56,521 nucleotides of DNA from JAZUOT01 sp045604805 (lineage in GTDB: Bacteria; Bacillota; Clostridia; Oscillospirales; Acutalibacteraceae). This document shows positions 36,919 to 45,816 of this stretch, one piece after another. The position numbers and the translations under genes are program-made. The stretch spans positions 1 to 56,521 of the forward strand of contig JAZUOT010000005.1 in assembly GCA_045604805.1 (NCBI GenBank). Direction: 5' to 3'. Each line of letters begins with the position of its first letter. Within the stretch, counting starts at the first letter, position 1. Under the pieces are notes generated by a model. It searched no databases. It was not told where the DNA came from and saw only the letters and a list, made by a program, of their open reading frames with translations.

Positions 36919-39129
36919 ATGAAAAGCTCAAGTGCCAGAATTTTTGTAAAAGAATTTATGCAAGAGATCAAGGAATGCCGTGACTATAATGAGCTGAATA
37001 GTTTCCTCAAAACTTCCGCATTAGATATGAAGTACGAAAAATATCTTAAAAATCTTCGAGTATATTTGGCTAACGAAAGACAATCTGATCTTAATCTAGA
37101 ACAATTGAACAGTGTAACAGCAGCAGGTATTAAATTATTTATCAACAAAAGAGAAACAAACTCTGCTCCACATTTTCCGAATTCAAGACATTTTTCAGGC
37201 CAAAGTGCACAAAATTTTCCTGCTGCAGAAAGTTGTCATTCCCAGCAAACTCGAATTCCAGTGCCAAGTGAACCAGCAACCCCGCGTTCTGCATGGGATA
37301 ATGTTTTTGGAATGAATAATGTTTCAAAACCACCAGAAGTTTCTAGCATTCATCCCAAGGGAAAGGAGTCAGTTCAACATTCACATATACATGCAAATGG
37401 CCATGGTAATGCTCCTCTTTCATCTGGGTGTAGGGATATTTACGGATCTGATCGTAGTGGAATACATGTTCCCGCACTACTCGAAACAGGTTCTAGTTCT
37501 GAAAAAACGGTTTCTCCGTTTGCACCTGTTCGACTGGAAAGAACAACAAAAGATACGTATGTAGAAAATATAGAAAGATCTCTCAATATTCCGAAATGTA
37601 TTCTAAATAATTTGCCAGATTTACTTTTTCATAAAATGTCAGAGCTCGAAAGAAAAAATCCAAGTATGAACACGCGAGATAACTTTTATACAGCTATAGA
37701 TATAATGGGAAATCATGAATGGAATAAGGGAAAATTTATTGAGACAAGTGCTTTAACTGACAAAGATGTATTTGATTCGGTATTATGTGAAAATGATAAA
37801 GGATTTGTGCGAATAAAGTTAAGAGAAAGTTTCAGAGAAAGTTTCAAAGGAACTCAAAAATATCTACTTTCCAATTACTTGCATTTGGAGGATTGTATTC
37901 ATATAGAGATAGGTGAAGAAAGAGCGAAAATAGTTTTTGATGAAAATAAATTTACAAATAACCTATCTATTGTAAAATCTGCATTACTAAAATTTGATAA
38001 AGAGTTTAACATGGCGGAGCACAGAAATCTAACTGACCATGAAAAACAAAAAATAAAAATAGAATATGCGCGTGAATGTAGTAAGGAAGGGCGTCTTGTT
38101 GATGATGTGGGTTTGTTTGTAGAAAATCACAGGCAAAATATAGAGTTAAAAACCTCAAGCAACATCCACAAGCCAAAATTGCAACCAATGGAACAGGACA
38201 GTTTGCGGTCCATGAAAGTTTTTAATACTTCAGATGATAGTGCTATTCAATATGAAATAGATGCTCTAAGGAAGCGATTGCCATTTATAGATGAAATTAA
38301 CCCTTTCAGTGTAAACGACTCTAAAATAACTAATAAAGTTATATTTAACTGTTTATGTCCGGAAAAATTTAAAGACGAAAATGGCAAAGTCGAAATTGAA
38401 AAATTTAGATTTGCTGTAAAAGTAACTGAATACACGTTTACCATATTACAAAAAGTTGGATTTATTGCAAGGGTAAGTCTAAATGCGGTTAATAGAATTT
38501 TGGAAACTGATATAGTTAATTTTCCTAATGAAAAGCCTAGCAAACATTTAATTGCAACTGTGACGTCACAAGATCTCGATAAAAAAACAAAAACAGCAAT
38601 AGATACATTTTTAGAAAATACGTATCTTCGTAAAATTGAAGTTAACAAAACATTGATAAAAGAAGATAAATCCCTTTATCAAAGAGATCTTATTTCAGAA
38701 ATAAATACTAAGTTTAAATTAGAAAAACAAAGACGCCAATGTGAAAATATGGAAAAAATTCGCGAAAAGCGAGCAATTATAAACTTATTTACATGTATAA
38801 CTACTATTATATTATCTACACTTACCTTTTTTGCAGGTTTAGTTCCTATTTTTACGGCTATACCAGCAGCTTGTACCTTCCTAATTTCAATAGGGATGAG
38901 TTTTTTTAAGCCCAAACAACCTTCGTGGGAAGAAGTGGCAAAAAGTTTTGATATTTTTAAGAATTGGGACCAAAGCGATGGCGACTTAAATGAAGTAATA
39001 AATGCTTTTATGCTTAACTATGAATCAAATATGCTTAAGTATAAATCAGGTATGATTAAGGATGAGCCAATATCTGTAAATTGCAAAAACTATCCATACA
39101 AAAATATAATTGATTTTTTAGCAAAATAA
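36919..39129 (+). CDS. Double-glycine-like leader protein C with C-terminal hydrophobic hairpin
   Basis: The 736-residue product starts at ATG 36919 (the longer TTG frame adds eight residues). Residues 1-70 resemble the leaders of proteins A, B and D: KECRDYNEL, a second helix, then LNLEQLNSVTAAG, ending Ala69-Gly70 in place of Gly-Gly. A Ser/Pro/His-rich linker follows (about 75-210), then a large mixed domain with no family I know. A hydrophobic pair of spans at about 617-662 (LFTCITTIILSTLTFFAG and AIPAACTFLISIGMSFF) is separated by a short turn. The polar tail is about 70 residues. A hairpin of this kind suggests insertion into a membrane after export or direct anchoring. It lies 140 bp upstream of the double-GTPase operon, same strand. 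Confidence 0.65.
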   Translation: MKSSSARIFVKEFMQEIKECRDYNELNSFLKTSALDMKYEKYLKNLRVYLANERQSDLNLEQLNSVTAAGIKLFINKRETNSAPHFPNSRHFSGQSAQNFPAAESCHSQQTRIPVPSEPATPRSAWDNVFGMNNVSKPPEVSSIHPKGKESVQHSHIHANGHGNAPLSSGCRDIYGSDRSGIHVPALLETGSSSEKTVSPFAPVRLERTTKDTYVENIERSLNIPKCILNNLPDLLFHKMSELERKNPSMNTRDNFYTAIDIMGNHEWNKGKFIETSALTDKDVFDSVLCENDKGFVRIKLRESFRESFKGTQKYLLSNYLHLEDCIHIEIGEERAKIVFDENKFTNNLSIVKSALLKFDKEFNMAEHRNLTDHEKQKIKIEYARECSKEGRLVDDVGLFVENHRQNIELKTSSNIHKPKLQPMEQDSLRSMKVFNTSDDSAIQYEIDALRKRLPFIDEINPFSVNDSKITNKVIFNCLCPEKFKDENGKVEIEKFRFAVKVTEYTFTILQKVGFIARVSLNAVNRILETDIVNFPNEKPSKHLIATVTSQDLDKKTKTAIDTFLENTYLRKIEVNKTLIKEDKSLYQRDLISEINTKFKLEKQRRQCENMEKIREKRAIINLFTCITTIILSTLTFFAGLVPIFTAIPAACTFLISIGMSFFKPKQPSWEEVAKSFDIFKNWDQSDGDLNEVINAFMLNYESNMLKYKSGMIKDEPISVNCKNYPYKNIIDFLAK

Positions 39130-39219
39130 GTCAAATTATAACAAACGTAAAAAAATAGAAAAGTAAATCATACCATAATGCTATTTCAGGTTTAAATAAG
39201 ATACATATTATGATATTCT

Positions 39220-39248
39220 TTGACTAGCGGAACAATTTTAAATACATA
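39220..39248 (+). promoter_or_regulatory. Promoter of the double-GTPase operon
   Basis: TTGACT (39220-39225), 17-bp spacer, TACATA (39243-39248), 21 bp before the first ATG. It would separate the operon's transcription from leader protein C. Confidence 0.6.
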
Positions 39249-39269
39249 GCTTAGTTCTATGGTGATGAA

Positions 39270-42224
39270 ATGAGTCAAAGACCCAATTATTACATACTGT
39301 TGGAATTATGTTTTGATCCAGCTGTTGATGACAAGACAAAGATAAAAAAAGCAATAAGTACTAAACAACAGCAGTGGTCGAAAGACATGAACAATCCGAT
39401 AAAAAAAGTAAAAGCATCGGAATATCTGGCATTACTCCCTGACATAAAGGAAATAATGCTAAATGATAAGTTGCGCTCAAACGAAGCGCAGATGGCCATA
39501 TGCATAAGGGACGAAAAGATAAAAGAACTTGATAGGCGACTGGATTTATATAGTGCAAAGTCTGATGAGCTTTCTGAAAAAGATCTCAAGATGTTGCTTA
39601 AGTCTTTTTCGGCTTTTGGCTTTACCGAGGAAAACATAAAAAATAAATTTACTAAACTCATAGAAAGTCAAAATAAGAAGATAGATTTAAGCGAGACTAT
39701 AGACAAAAACCAGGCTAAAAACATAAAGAACTTCATGCAGCAGCTTGGGAAAAAAGATCAGACACTTTATGAGTTTTTAAATTTATCGAATAAATCATCT
39801 TGTGATTTACTCTTGAAGACAGCGTCTGGAATCAAAGCTAAAATACTAGCCAAGGGCAAAAAAACAGGTACAGACAATGCAAGACAAGCTATATGTGGAC
39901 TTTGTGCGGTAATATTCAAAGACAAGGCCAGCAAAAATAAATACGACAATTACATAAACTTAACTAAATATTATTCTGTAAATGATGCTATAGAAGAGAT
40001 GGGTCTTAGCAATAAGAGAATAATAGAACCCAAAATGAAAGAACGACTCATAGATATAGCGGTAGAAGAGTACAGAATATCCCCCTCTGAAGCTTCAGCT
40101 TATATAAGTAACTACTGTGAGCTCACGGGCTTTCAGGAAAGAGACAAGAGTATAATATGTGGACTTTGTAATACTGAAAATATAGCGACTTCTACTATTT
40201 GCCAGAACTGCAAGAAAACTTTAGTTATAGTTTGTCCGGTATGCTCTGCGGTAAATAGCAATGCTGCAAAAACCTGTGCAAAATGCGGCTTTGACTTATC
40301 AAAAATGCAAGAAGCTGTGAAGCTTATAAAAAAAGCAAAGTCTGTATGGATAGATAAACAGGCAGATATAGCTTTAAATTATCTTAAACAGGCTAAAATT
40401 TTTTGGCCTGGCCATCAGGAAATAAAACCACTGGAAGACGAGATTAGTACATACAAAATGCAGCTTACAGATATACTTTCTAGTATTGACGGTTTTGTTC
40501 AAGAAGGGAAATATTATCACGCAGCCAATAGAATAAAACAAGCTCAAAATAGAGAATTTTTGATAGATGAAAAAATATCAAATGCAGTATTTTCAAAGCT
40601 GGAATATGTTAAACAAAAATTAGAATCTTTAAAAAATATGGACAAAGATTCGGCTTTTGAGATACTTTCAGATTTGATTTCTGAAGTTAAAGACAGTGAA
40701 GATGCTAAAAAGCTTTTGGAGAATTATCCACCACTAGTGCCGGAGAATCTAAATTATAAGATAAATGAAAATGCTGTGGAAATAAATTGGGAAGAAAGCA
40801 AATCAGTAGGTCAGATAGAGTATATACTAGTAAAAAAGCAAGGTTCCTATGCTAATGATATAAATGACGGTGAAAAAATTTACGAGGGCGGTGAATGTAG
40901 ATATAGCGACAGTGACATAGTCGAAGCTAAAGCTTATTATTACACGGTATTTGCTAGTAGGCTAGGGCTTAATTCTAAAGCTGCTCATCTCAAAGAAAAG
41001 GTAGTACTTGTCAAAAATGTCAGCAATATAAAGGCTGTAGGTGGAGATGGTTTTGTAGTTTTAAGCTGGGAAAAACCTGAAACTCTCACAGAGGTGAAAA
41101 TTTGGAAATATGAAGGAAATGAAAAACCTAATTCAACAAAAGATTGTGAAATTGTTGAATGTAACCGAACTGATGGCATAAAGATAGACGGCCTCGAAAA
41201 TGATAAGCGTTATTGGTTTTATATATCATCAGGGCATAGCATAAATGCTGAGGAATATTATTCAGGAAAAATTTTGATATATGCCGTACCTTGTAAGATA
41301 GCATCTCCCATAGAAAATTTAAATATAAAGAGATATGGTAATGTTTTTGATATTAGTTTTTCAAAGCCAAAGTGGGATGTAATTTTCTTCTATTCCGATG
41401 AAAAGCCTGATTATGTTGAGGCTACAGTTTATCCTTTGAATGAAATAAGCAAAAAATATAAAGCTTTAAACGTAACTTTAAAAGGAGAAGGTAAAGCAGA
41501 ATTTATATTAGATTTCGTTGGGAAAAAATACATAATACCAGCCCAGGTAAATGCCACAAATATCATTTTGAATGAAGCCACATGTATAGCTAATGTCCCC
41601 GAACCAAGTAATATCTCATATTCTTTCAGTAGTGCTAGGACAGAACTCTATATTAATTTTGATTGGCCGCAGGGTGTTGATAAAGTTTTACTTGCATATA
41701 GTTTCGAAGATTACCCTAAATCTGCTACAGATCCTTTAGTCAAAAAAATATTTGCCACTAAAAAGCAGTATGAGAGAAATGATGGCATACTTATTTTATC
41801 CCCAAAAGAGCAGGATTGTTATGTATCGCTATACACTATATGTGAAGATGACAATAGTACTATATATTCAAGGCCTGCGAAAACGCTCATAAATAGCAAT
41901 GAACAGATAGAAATTTTCTATAGTTTTAAGTATAAAAAATCAATGTTTTCTCATTCTACAAGTTTGAGTTTGAATATCCGTGCCAAGGGGAATTTTATTT
42001 TTCCTGAATTTTGTATAGTTAGCAAATTTAAGTCAGTAGCGCTAAACAGGTCTGATGGTGATATAATTTGTATTAATAGGGAAAAAACAAAAGTTTCTGA
42101 TTCTCATACATTTGAATTTGGCATAACGGAGCTCAGAAAAGACAGCAAATTACGTTTATTCCTGCTTGATGACTCACAGTATAGCTTTTTTAAACTAATA
42201 AATGAAGCTTCAAATAGCATATAA
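39270..42224 (+). CDS. Zinc-ribbon/Fn3-like scaffold protein of the double-GTPase operon
   Basis: A named family is not recognised. The 984-residue protein starts with a degenerate J-domain-like segment (NYYILLELCFDP, AISTKQQQWSKDM, ALLPDIKEIML) without the HPD motif. A helical region follows, then two zinc ribbons at about 297-345 (CGLC...CQNC and CPVC...CAKCG, each with ten residues between pairs). Next is a TPR-like helical stretch (about 346-480), then several beta-sandwich modules resembling Fn3 from about 485 onward (ENLNYKINENAVEINWEES, NIKAVGGDGFVVLSWEKP). There is no signal peptide or membrane span, so it is probably cytoplasmic. The protein looks like an adaptor for the two GTPases encoded downstream. 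Confidence 0.6.
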   Translation: MSQRPNYYILLELCFDPAVDDKTKIKKAISTKQQQWSKDMNNPIKKVKASEYLALLPDIKEIMLNDKLRSNEAQMAICIRDEKIKELDRRLDLYSAKSDELSEKDLKMLLKSFSAFGFTEENIKNKFTKLIESQNKKIDLSETIDKNQAKNIKNFMQQLGKKDQTLYEFLNLSNKSSCDLLLKTASGIKAKILAKGKKTGTDNARQAICGLCAVIFKDKASKNKYDNYINLTKYYSVNDAIEEMGLSNKRIIEPKMKERLIDIAVEEYRISPSEASAYISNYCELTGFQERDKSIICGLCNTENIATSTICQNCKKTLVIVCPVCSAVNSNAAKTCAKCGFDLSKMQEAVKLIKKAKSVWIDKQADIALNYLKQAKIFWPGHQEIKPLEDEISTYKMQLTDILSSIDGFVQEGKYYHAANRIKQAQNREFLIDEKISNAVFSKLEYVKQKLESLKNMDKDSAFEILSDLISEVKDSEDAKKLLENYPPLVPENLNYKINENAVEINWEESKSVGQIEYILVKKQGSYANDINDGEKIYEGGECRYSDSDIVEAKAYYYTVFASRLGLNSKAAHLKEKVVLVKNVSNIKAVGGDGFVVLSWEKPETLTEVKIWKYEGNEKPNSTKDCEIVECNRTDGIKIDGLENDKRYWFYISSGHSINAEEYYSGKILIYAVPCKIASPIENLNIKRYGNVFDISFSKPKWDVIFFYSDEKPDYVEATVYPLNEISKKYKALNVTLKGEGKAEFILDFVGKKYIIPAQVNATNIILNEATCIANVPEPSNISYSFSSARTELYINFDWPQGVDKVLLAYSFEDYPKSATDPLVKKIFATKKQYERNDGILILSPKEQDCYVSLYTICEDDNSTIYSRPAKTLINSNEQIEIFYSFKYKKSMFSHSTSLSLNIRAKGNFIFPEFCIVSKFKSVALNRSDGDIICINREKTKVSDSHTFEFGITELRKDSKLRLFLLDDSQYSFFKLINEASNSI

Positions 42225-42241
42225 AAGGGAGGTTTTTATTT

Positions 42242-43357
42242 TTGTCGAAATATACTTGTCCTAGATGTTTTGAAAAACAAGATATAAAAGATGTCAAATA
42301 TATATGCACCAACAAAAGTAAAGCTTCTTCTTGCCAGAATGCTATAGAAAGAAAAGCTTTAGAATCTGCTCATAAGATAAAAAAACCATTATGCGACAAA
42401 TGTGGTAAACCTCTTATCTCGAAAATTTGTCCGAAATGCGGCTTTGAGCTGCCGTTTGGAATAGAAAGCACACAGAACTACCCTATATCAATAATCGGTG
42501 CTAAAGAATGTGGAAAGAGTAATTATGTTGCCGTTTTAATAGACCAGCTAAAAAACAATATCGGTAGATCTTTTGATTGTTCGGTGATGGCCTGTGGTGA
42601 TAGCACCCTAAACCGATATCAAAAAGAATTTTATGACCCTATATACAAGCACAAGACCTGTGCAGGAGCTACTGATGCTGGCGATGTAGAACCGCTGATA
42701 TATAGCCTGCTTTTTCGGAGGAAGCATATGTTTTCTTCTAGAAAGTTTAATGATGCTGTATCACTTACATTTTTCGACACAGCGGGCGAAAATTTGACAT
42801 CCATAGCCTCTATGCAAACACATAATGCTTATCTATACTCATCATCAGGGATAATATTGCTACTGGATCCTTTGCAACTGCCCTATGTGCGAGATAGGCT
42901 CGATAGCAAAATAAGGCTACCGGAAGAAAACACAGATGTAAACACGATTTTAGCGAGAACTGTAGAAGTTATACGCAGAGGTCTAGGGCTTACTGATATT
43001 TCAAAGAAAATAGATATACCTATAGCCATATCATTTACGAAGATAGACGCAGTGGATTCTCTACTTGACCCGATGAGCTGCCTTAAAAATGATTCTACCC
43101 ATGTAAAAAATGGCTTTTTTGACGAAAGAGATTTTAATGATTCCAACGAAGAAATGCAAAGCTTGGTAGAAAAGTGGCTGGGAGTGGAGCTTTATCAAAA
43201 TGTTTCCATGCAATTTAATGACTTTGCATTTTTTGGCTTAAGTGCTTTGGGTAGTAATCCAGACATCGATAATAAAATACCTAGGTTCAGGCCATTCAGA
43301 GTAGCGGATCCTTTTTTGTGGCTACTGGCAAAAAAGGGAATAATAACATCTAAGTAA
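42242..43357 (+). CDS. Zinc-ribbon TRAFAC-like GTPase (DO-GTPase type)
   Basis: The 371-residue product starts at TTG, nine bases after AAAGGGAGG. Zinc ribbons occupy the first 70 residues (CPRC, CDKCG, CPKCG). A P-loop GTPase domain follows: G1 GAKECGKSN (86-94), G3 DTAGEN (179-184), hydrophobic IILLLDPL, and G4 TKID (266-269, with Thr for the usual Asn). This order of zinc ribbons and a divergent GTPase fits the double-GTPase (DO-GTPase) families that pair with GAP1 proteins. It has no membrane span and is presumably the soluble partner of the GTPase at 45817. It is 17 bp after the scaffold gene. Confidence 0.75.
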   Translation: MSKYTCPRCFEKQDIKDVKYICTNKSKASSCQNAIERKALESAHKIKKPLCDKCGKPLISKICPKCGFELPFGIESTQNYPISIIGAKECGKSNYVAVLIDQLKNNIGRSFDCSVMACGDSTLNRYQKEFYDPIYKHKTCAGATDAGDVEPLIYSLLFRRKHMFSSRKFNDAVSLTFFDTAGENLTSIASMQTHNAYLYSSSGIILLLDPLQLPYVRDRLDSKIRLPEENTDVNTILARTVEVIRRGLGLTDISKKIDIPIAISFTKIDAVDSLLDPMSCLKNDSTHVKNGFFDERDFNDSNEEMQSLVEKWLGVELYQNVSMQFNDFAFFGLSALGSNPDIDNKIPRFRPFRVADPFLWLLAKKGIITSK

Positions 43358-43370
43358 GGGCGAAGATATT

Positions 43371-45794
43371 ATGAAGGCAGAACAGTACATTTATACATCA
43401 TTTAAAAACGGAGATCTCCCTGATAAAGGGTTTATGATATATTCTAAATCAGAAGGAATAACAGAAACCGAGTGTAATGATATAAAATTTGTCATGCAGT
43501 ATGCTCCACCTAGTGACATGCCACCTAATCCTACTGAAAAGCAAATCTATGATAATTTCCCTTATAGCTTTGCTTTTTTCAGGCTTTCTACAAATAGGCT
43601 ATGCGTTGCCCAGTCTACTTATCTGGGAAAGGACTACAGCGGTAGGTATGGAAATTATATTATATATGCTTTGGTTTTCAGCCAGAATGAGCTAAACTGC
43701 TACCCTTGTGATATGTTCGGCGAAAAATACATAAAGCTCAGCATGACAGAAGAAGAACTAAATGCAAAGCCACCCATACCTGCCCTTGAAAATCTTGATA
43801 TAGAAACTTTTGGAAGCATAGTAAATGACGATCTTTTAATGGAATTTATTTCAGAGAGAGAGCAGGAATTTTCATATTTCATAGCAGCTGTGCTCAGAGG
43901 AAAACAAGAAGGAATACCAGTATATATCAATGATACCAGAGAACATTTAGTTCTGTGGATGGCGGCTCTTCACAGGGCTTTGCCTCTGGAAATGGCAAAA
44001 AAATTGAGCTTTAATACTTATACACATGACCATAAAAAATTTAGCAGTGAAATGAGCAAAGAGCGCAATCTAAATTTGCTGTGTTTAGGTGTTCGCCCTG
44101 ATGAGAATTATTTTAATTATTCAAACGGCTGCAAATCCAGCAGACAAATAGTCCTAGACTTTGATATGAAGTACAGAACAGAGAATATACCTGTACCATC
44201 TTTTGCAAAAGCTATGGCTGCTTCTTATGTTTTAGGCATGGATGAGATAAATGATTTTATAGATTTTTTGAACGAAATAAATTTTTATTACTTCAGTAAC
44301 GATTTAGAGGCTGCGTACAAATTTTTCAGGCTTTATGTGGCTTCCGAGCTTAGCGCAGACGACAAAGATATAGAAGACATTATAAGCTTTGGTAACAGAT
44401 ATTGCGAAGAATATATGAACTCAGAGGTAGGGGCTAAGATATTAGACATCATATGTAAGGATAGAATATTAGATATAAAATATTGCCAGAAAACTTTCGT
44501 ATTTCTTTACAAGTATTCATTTTTTATGAGATATAGCATACATGACTATTTGTACAAGATTATTTTGCACTATGCGAAGGAAGAAAATAAAGCTGTAAAA
44601 ATATTAGATTTGCTGGATACCTTGAAAAATAGCACATCGGAACAATTTTGGGATTTTCTTAATTTTTTCTTTTCAGAGGATTTTTTGAGCCAGCTGAAGT
44701 TCGAAATGAATGGGAATAATAAAAATTTAGTTTTGTTTGTTGCAAAGTTTGTTCTGAATTATCATAACGATTGCCAGAATCTTACAGATAAATCGGCGCA
44801 CGAAGAATTGCTAAAACAGACAATACCTCAAGTTTGCCATTTGGGAATTAAAGAAAATACCGCTATAGAACTTCTTTACTGCTGCAAAGATAATTTAAAG
44901 TTAATAATAAAAGTACTTAGCATGTTTGCTACACATCTTGCTTTAGATGAAAAAGAAAAATTTTGCATAAGCTTTACTAAATATTTGAGTGGTATAGAGC
45001 AGGAGCTAGCCAAAAATATAAAGAAAAATATGTGGCTGGAAGAGAAAACATTAGAGCTGTGTGCCTATATGTCCGCTAAAGAAATAAGAGATTCCAGGAA
45101 TCCTATAGTGGCTTTTTGGGCTAGCTATGAGGATAATTTCAAAAATCGCAAAGAGCTAAAAAATATAGATTTGGCTTCTATGGTAGAAGCCGGACTTAGT
45201 AAGACTAATAATATAAAAAATTTGATTAAAATAGTAGAAATCATACCCGAAGAGTGCTTTAAGAGCTGGAAATATGTAAAAGTTTTATTTGATAAATTTT
45301 TGTCTCAGGGCATGAAAGCATTAATTAAGATAGATTCGCCTATTATTTTCAAGCTGGTTAAAATTTTAAATAATCTGAAACAAGATGATTTTCATGCTAT
45401 ATATGCGATTTCTTTTTTGAAATTTTTACAGGCTAAAGCAGAAAAAGACGGAGTATATCCTTCATTTGCAAAGGAATATAAAGCCTTTTCGAAAATAAAT
45501 CTTTCAAATTTTGAAAAACGTGACTACAATATATATTTAGCACAAGCTGTTCCTGTTTTCATGCCTTGTATATATGATGAACAAGACTTTAATAAATTTG
45601 TTGAATTTTGTTTCAATAAAGAGGAAATTGCTGTATTTTGCTTAACTATATCCACTTATCTGAAAAAACTTAAAAAAAGACAGCTTAAGCAATATAAAGT
45701 TTTGATAGATATTATGCAGAAATATATAAGAGAAAATAAGCAAGCAAATGAAAAGACAAAATTATTTTTTGAGACAATGAGAAAGTACCTATAA
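43371..45794 (+). CDS. GAP1-like (GTPase-associated protein 1) protein
   Basis: The 807-residue protein has the N-terminal feel of the GAP1-N domain: EQYIYTSFKNGD, a GFMIYSKSEGIT strand, and GKDYSGRYGNYIIYALVF. A central part (MAAALHRALPLEMAKKLSFNTYTHD) matches the GAP1 middle region, and a long helical C-terminal part follows (about 350-800). There is no membrane span or catalytic motif I can name. By gene context, 13 bp after one GTPase and 22 bp before the other, it is likely to bind or regulate them. The domain names are recalled from published comparative genomics, not verified here. Confidence 0.65.
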   Translation: MKAEQYIYTSFKNGDLPDKGFMIYSKSEGITETECNDIKFVMQYAPPSDMPPNPTEKQIYDNFPYSFAFFRLSTNRLCVAQSTYLGKDYSGRYGNYIIYALVFSQNELNCYPCDMFGEKYIKLSMTEEELNAKPPIPALENLDIETFGSIVNDDLLMEFISEREQEFSYFIAAVLRGKQEGIPVYINDTREHLVLWMAALHRALPLEMAKKLSFNTYTHDHKKFSSEMSKERNLNLLCLGVRPDENYFNYSNGCKSSRQIVLDFDMKYRTENIPVPSFAKAMAASYVLGMDEINDFIDFLNEINFYYFSNDLEAAYKFFRLYVASELSADDKDIEDIISFGNRYCEEYMNSEVGAKILDIICKDRILDIKYCQKTFVFLYKYSFFMRYSIHDYLYKIILHYAKEENKAVKILDLLDTLKNSTSEQFWDFLNFFFSEDFLSQLKFEMNGNNKNLVLFVAKFVLNYHNDCQNLTDKSAHEELLKQTIPQVCHLGIKENTAIELLYCCKDNLKLIIKVLSMFATHLALDEKEKFCISFTKYLSGIEQELAKNIKKNMWLEEKTLELCAYMSAKEIRDSRNPIVAFWASYEDNFKNRKELKNIDLASMVEAGLSKTNNIKNLIKIVEIIPEECFKSWKYVKVLFDKFLSQGMKALIKIDSPIIFKLVKILNNLKQDDFHAIYAISFLKFLQAKAEKDGVYPSFAKEYKAFSKINLSNFEKRDYNIYLAQAVPVFMPCIYDEQDFNKFVEFCFNKEEIAVFCLTISTYLKKLKKRQLKQYKVLIDIMQKYIRENKQANEKTKLFFETMRKYL

Positions 45795-45816
45795 ATGAAT
45801 ATCCTAGGAGGATAGT

